Below are positions 61,606 to 64,000 of a DNA stretch of 64,000 nucleotides, piece by piece. Numbering within the stretch: position 1 is the first letter of the stretch; the number at the start of each line of letters is the position of its first letter. The DNA lies in the NCBI RefSeq assembly GCF_030546645.1, contig NZ_JAUOTO010000001.1, positions 1,178,001-1,242,000 on the forward strand. Direction: 5' to 3'. The position numbers were made by a program, and so were the translations under genes. The notes under the pieces are model-generated. The model was not told the DNA's origin, did no database searches, and saw only the letters and a list, made by a program, of their open reading frames with translations. Origin of the DNA: Flavitalea plasmicola. Lineage in GTDB: Bacteria > Bacteroidota > Bacteroidia > Chitinophagales > Chitinophagaceae.

Positions 61606-63549
61606 CTATTCCAATACTATTTTGTCCCACCGGACGGAGCGTTCGCCCTGGGCGAGGAGAAAGTAAAGGCCTCTGCCGAGGCCGGGCGGGAGGTAAACAT
61701 TTTTCGTCATATAAGTTCCGGTTACGGGGATCTGGTTACGGTAAACGGCCTTGCCCGACAGGCTCAGGAGCGTAAGATTGAGCGTATGTTCGCTGCAGCC
61801 TTCAATGGCCACGGTGAAAGCCGCGTGTGCGGGATTGGGATAGGCGGCCATCTTCCATCGGTTCCCGAAAGGAGATGGATGGGAAACCTGGACTGGCTCG
61901 GGAATACGGGTAATGCCGGAGTCGATCAGGGCCAAAGGCACCCGGAGACCGCGGGGGCGATAGTAGTCGGGGTTGTACCCGTTGTTGATGCAGGCGGGTT
62001 CGCAATTGCTATATCCATTGATGTCATAGGTTATGAGGAGCTCGTTCTTCGAGTTGATATATTCCGGGTGGATAGCCGGTGCGTAAAAAAAAGGCGAATG
62101 GCCCAGCACGTTATCAGGGATCGTATAGAGCACTTTGCGGTTGGTGAAAGGCCCGGTGATGCTGTCGCTGGTGGCGACATAGATGCGGGTGCCGGCATCA
62201 CAGGATACGCTGAATTCAGTACTCAGAAGCACATATTTGTTCCGGACCTTGGCGCAATACACTCCATTGGAGGCACCGGTGGTGATAGGAGCGATATGTG
62301 AAACTGCGGTGTCCCAGGCCGTGCCGTTCCAAAATGACCAGTGAGCGCGGGGATTGCTCCTGGGAAAGCGGGCAACAACGATGTCGCTGGTAATAAATGC
62401 GCCTTTCAATCCCCAGGTATAGATATAATTCCCCGGTTCGTCGGTGTCAAATCCAACGCCGAATGTCATATTCGGCATACTCTGGAGCGAGTCGAATCCG
62501 GCGACCGCAAGACCCGGCATCACCATCTTCCCGAGGAAATCATTGCCACCGCTGGTAAAACCAAGGCCACCGCTGGAATTCATGATATTGCTGCAATATA
62601 CATAGACAGTGTCTCCCTGCTGGTAACCGCCCGTCGGCCAGAGGAGATAGTTATCATTGCTATTGTTCTTAAAAAGGCTGGGTATGCCGGGACCACTGCC
62701 GATGCGGGTGGAGGTGGATGTCCATGTCCAGTTGTTCAGCGGCTGGACCAGGCCGGCATTCCTAACCTGGAAGAGACAGCCAGTTGTACCGGCAAGCGTA
62801 TCGTAGTTGTTGATATAGCTGTCGTTCATCGCCCAAAAATCCCGTCCGTCGGAGAGGGGGATGGATAAGGCGCCGTCGCTGGCGATCCATCCGCTATCCC
62901 TGTCGAAAAAGCCTGTTACCAGGGAATCCTTATAGATGCCGGCATTGCCGGTGATCGGCACGTTCGGCCGGTACATCATATCCGGCACCGGGGAGACATA
63001 GGTCATTGCATCCTGGGTTCCCGTGAAGAGCATGCGAAATTGATAGAGGGAATCCGTCGACAGGGAGAGGGTTGGTTTTATGCACCATTCATATTCCTTT
63101 CTTGCGCCTGCGTGCAGCGTATCGGTAAACTGCCAGGTGCTGACGAGGACCCTGCCACCCGCGAAAGTTCCGGCGCCGTCGTCCCGGATGAGGGAAGTGG
63201 TGGGCTGCCCATCCGTAACATAGGGACTGGAGCCTGCCATGACAAAATCGTTACCGGCGCTGTTGGAGACAGTGATCCATGCGCCCGCGCTGCCTCGCTG
63301 GTATTGAAGACTTGCGGTGCCTTTTTCGTCGTTGACCAGGGAATTGTAAACCTCGACCCGGAGGCGTAGCGGCACTCCCGAAATGAAGGGGAGGGTAGAA
63401 GGAAAGTCTTGCGGAGCATGCCAGGCTGCCTTCGTTTCAGTGCCGTTGTCCTTCCTCCAGCGCCAGTGTGCCTGGCTGAAATTGGCAAAAAGCTGCGTGC
63501 CCGAGAGGAGCAACAGTGTGCACAGCAGGAAGAGGTCTTTTGAGTTCAT
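61606..63549 (-). CDS. T9SS-exported DUF5005/DUF4185-like protein
   Basis: 647 residues. Signal peptide (about 1-22), an N-terminal beta region (about 25-200), a DUF5005/DUF4185-like propeller with SDGRDFWAMNDSYIN, WPTGGYQQGDTVYVYC and KNELLITYDINGYS, then a type A type IX sorting domain at about 565-647 (AYPNPAHAAFTVAIEG ... GLGRGLYFLLAQGERSVRWD). Export across the outer membrane by T9SS is expected. The propeller is often linked to glycan handling; no catalytic role is visible. The start overlaps the lnt stop by 4 bases (ATGA). Confidence 0.8.
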   Translation of the reverse strand: MNSKDLFLLCTLLLLSGTQLFANFSQAHWRWRKDNGTETKAAWHAPQDFPSTLPFISGVPLRLRVEVYNSLVNDEKGTASLQYQRGSAGAWITVSNSAGNDFVMAGSSPYVTDGQPTTSLIRDDGAGTFAGGRVLVSTWQFTDTLHAGARKEYEWCIKPTLSLSTDSLYQFRMLFTGTQDAMTYVSPVPDMMYRPNVPITGNAGIYKDSLVTGFFDRDSGWIASDGALSIPLSDGRDFWAMNDSYINNYDTLAGTTGCLFQVRNAGLVQPLNNWTWTSTSTRIGSGPGIPSLFKNNSNDNYLLWPTGGYQQGDTVYVYCSNIMNSSGGLGFTSGGNDFLGKMVMPGLAVAGFDSLQSMPNMTFGVGFDTDEPGNYIYTWGLKGAFITSDIVVARFPRSNPRAHWSFWNGTAWDTAVSHIAPITTGASNGVYCAKVRNKYVLLSTEFSVSCDAGTRIYVATSDSITGPFTNRKVLYTIPDNVLGHSPFFYAPAIHPEYINSKNELLITYDINGYSNCEPACINNGYNPDYYRPRGLRVPLALIDSGITRIPEPVQVSHPSPFGNRWKMAAYPNPAHAAFTVAIEGCSEHTLNLTLLSLSGKAVYRNQIPVTGTYMTKNVYLPPGLGRGLYFLLAQGERSVRWDKIVLE

Positions 63550-64000
63550 TGCAATGTAGTTTTGTTTATGATGAGTATGATGAGACTGACTAAGCCGCAG
63601 AGATAGATAGGCCAGTTCGGGTATTGAACGGCAGTCGTCAACAGGCGATTGGGATGAATCGTAACGAGGTCCGAGCCATCGATCCGCCCGGAAGCGCTGA
63701 CCAATCCCGAGATCCCGTTGTTGCTGTTGATGGCGATGTCTTTCCGTGTTTCCACGGCGCGGAGTCTCGCATTCGAGAAATGCAGGCGAACGAGATAATT
63801 ATCCCGGAACCATCCGTCATTGCTTAAGTTGAAAAGCCATTGCGCGCCCCGTGAGACGGTGGCTGCAGCGGCATCGGGCAATGTGGATTCATTGCAGATC
63901 AATATACCGGCATTGCCATAAGGCGTCTTCAGCGGCACGTCGCTTATACCCGGCGCGACTGAATAACCGTCTGCGGAAACGAACGGGATCAGCCAGCTGT
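63546..64000 (-). CDS. lnt: Apolipoprotein N-acyltransferase, C-terminal part (partial)
   Basis: The last ~150 residues of a gene that starts right of the window. Nitrilase-fold core with the nucleophile cysteine in GILICNEST, then GAQWLFNLSNDGWF, the NARLRAVETRKDIAINSNNG region and SASGRIDG, ending with a C-terminal membrane helix (IYLCGLVSLIILIINKT). Lnt adds the third acyl chain to lipoproteins. Asn follows the Cys where Tyr is usual in Lnt (CxES). Confidence 0.85.
   Translation of the reverse strand, partial: SWLIPFVSADGYSVAPGISDVPLKTPYGNAGILICNESTLPDAAAATVSRGAQWLFNLSNDGWFRDNYLVRLHFSNARLRAVETRKDIAINSNNGISGLVSASGRIDGSDLVTIHPNRLLTTAVQYPNWPIYLCGLVSLIILIINKTTLQ

Overview
The window comes from a member of the Bacteroidota, most likely family Chitinophagaceae (inference). 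Reasons: two SusC/SusD loci each led by an ECF sigma factor and a FecR anti-sigma factor, a type IX secretion sorting domain, lipoproteins with XXXC lipoboxes followed by basic residues, the SUF gene set, and promoters of the Bacteroidota form TTG-N19-TAnnTTTG. No tRNA, rRNA, CRISPR array, insertion sequence or phage gene was seen. The coding is dense and mostly in operons.

Layout. 1-5.8 kb holds housekeeping genes: the end of ftsK, lolA, ubiX, a secreted thioredoxin-fold protein, a serine-palmitoyltransferase-like alpha-oxoamine synthase and a PafA-type alkaline phosphatase. 5.9-12.1 kb is a complete SUF iron-sulfur operon (A-type carrier, sufB, C, D, S, E, and a DUF59/SufT protein), followed by a probably frameshifted small secreted ORF. 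12.5-23.4 kb is a twelve-gene sugar operon: FucP transporter, mutarotase, two SDR dehydrogenases, an FAH-type hydrolase, a COG3618 lactonase, a zinc alcohol dehydrogenase, KDG kinase, KDPG aldolase, tagaturonate reductase and altronate dehydratase. Read as a pathway, it takes in L-fucose and probably L-galactose. The two sugars would share transport, dehydrogenase and lactonase. They then split into a pyruvate/lactate branch for fucose and a D-tagaturonate to D-altronate to KDG branch for L-galactonate.

23.4-33.1 kb, minus strand, is a glycan-uptake locus (ECF sigma, FecR, SusC, SusD and two discoidin-like surface lipoproteins) with no glycoside hydrolase. 33.7-40.7 kb, minus strand, is an ABC-2 efflux operon (TolC, membrane adaptor, two ATPases, two permeases) with a TetR regulator. 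The same TTAATCA-N2-TGATTAA palindrome lies in front of both the efflux operon and the regulator. 40.9-52.3 kb holds a hybrid histidine kinase, an S9 peptidase, an outer-membrane beta-barrel protein, a GH106-type alpha-L-rhamnosidase and an S41 peptidase. 52.4-61.6 kb holds an Ig-like lipoprotein and a second glycan locus (ECF sigma, FecR, SusC, SusD, GH99/WbsX-like enzyme). The right edge has a T9SS-exported DUF5005-like protein and the C-terminal part of apolipoprotein N-acyltransferase.

The most unusual non-coding signal is a family of about 65-95 bp repeats built from AGCTrCAAGC units. Six copies lie in the first 18.6 kb. The five intergenic ones start at or inside a stop codon, several are inside operons, and one lies within the thioredoxin-like coding sequence. 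In both glycan loci a hairpin sits just after the fecR stop codon and before susC.
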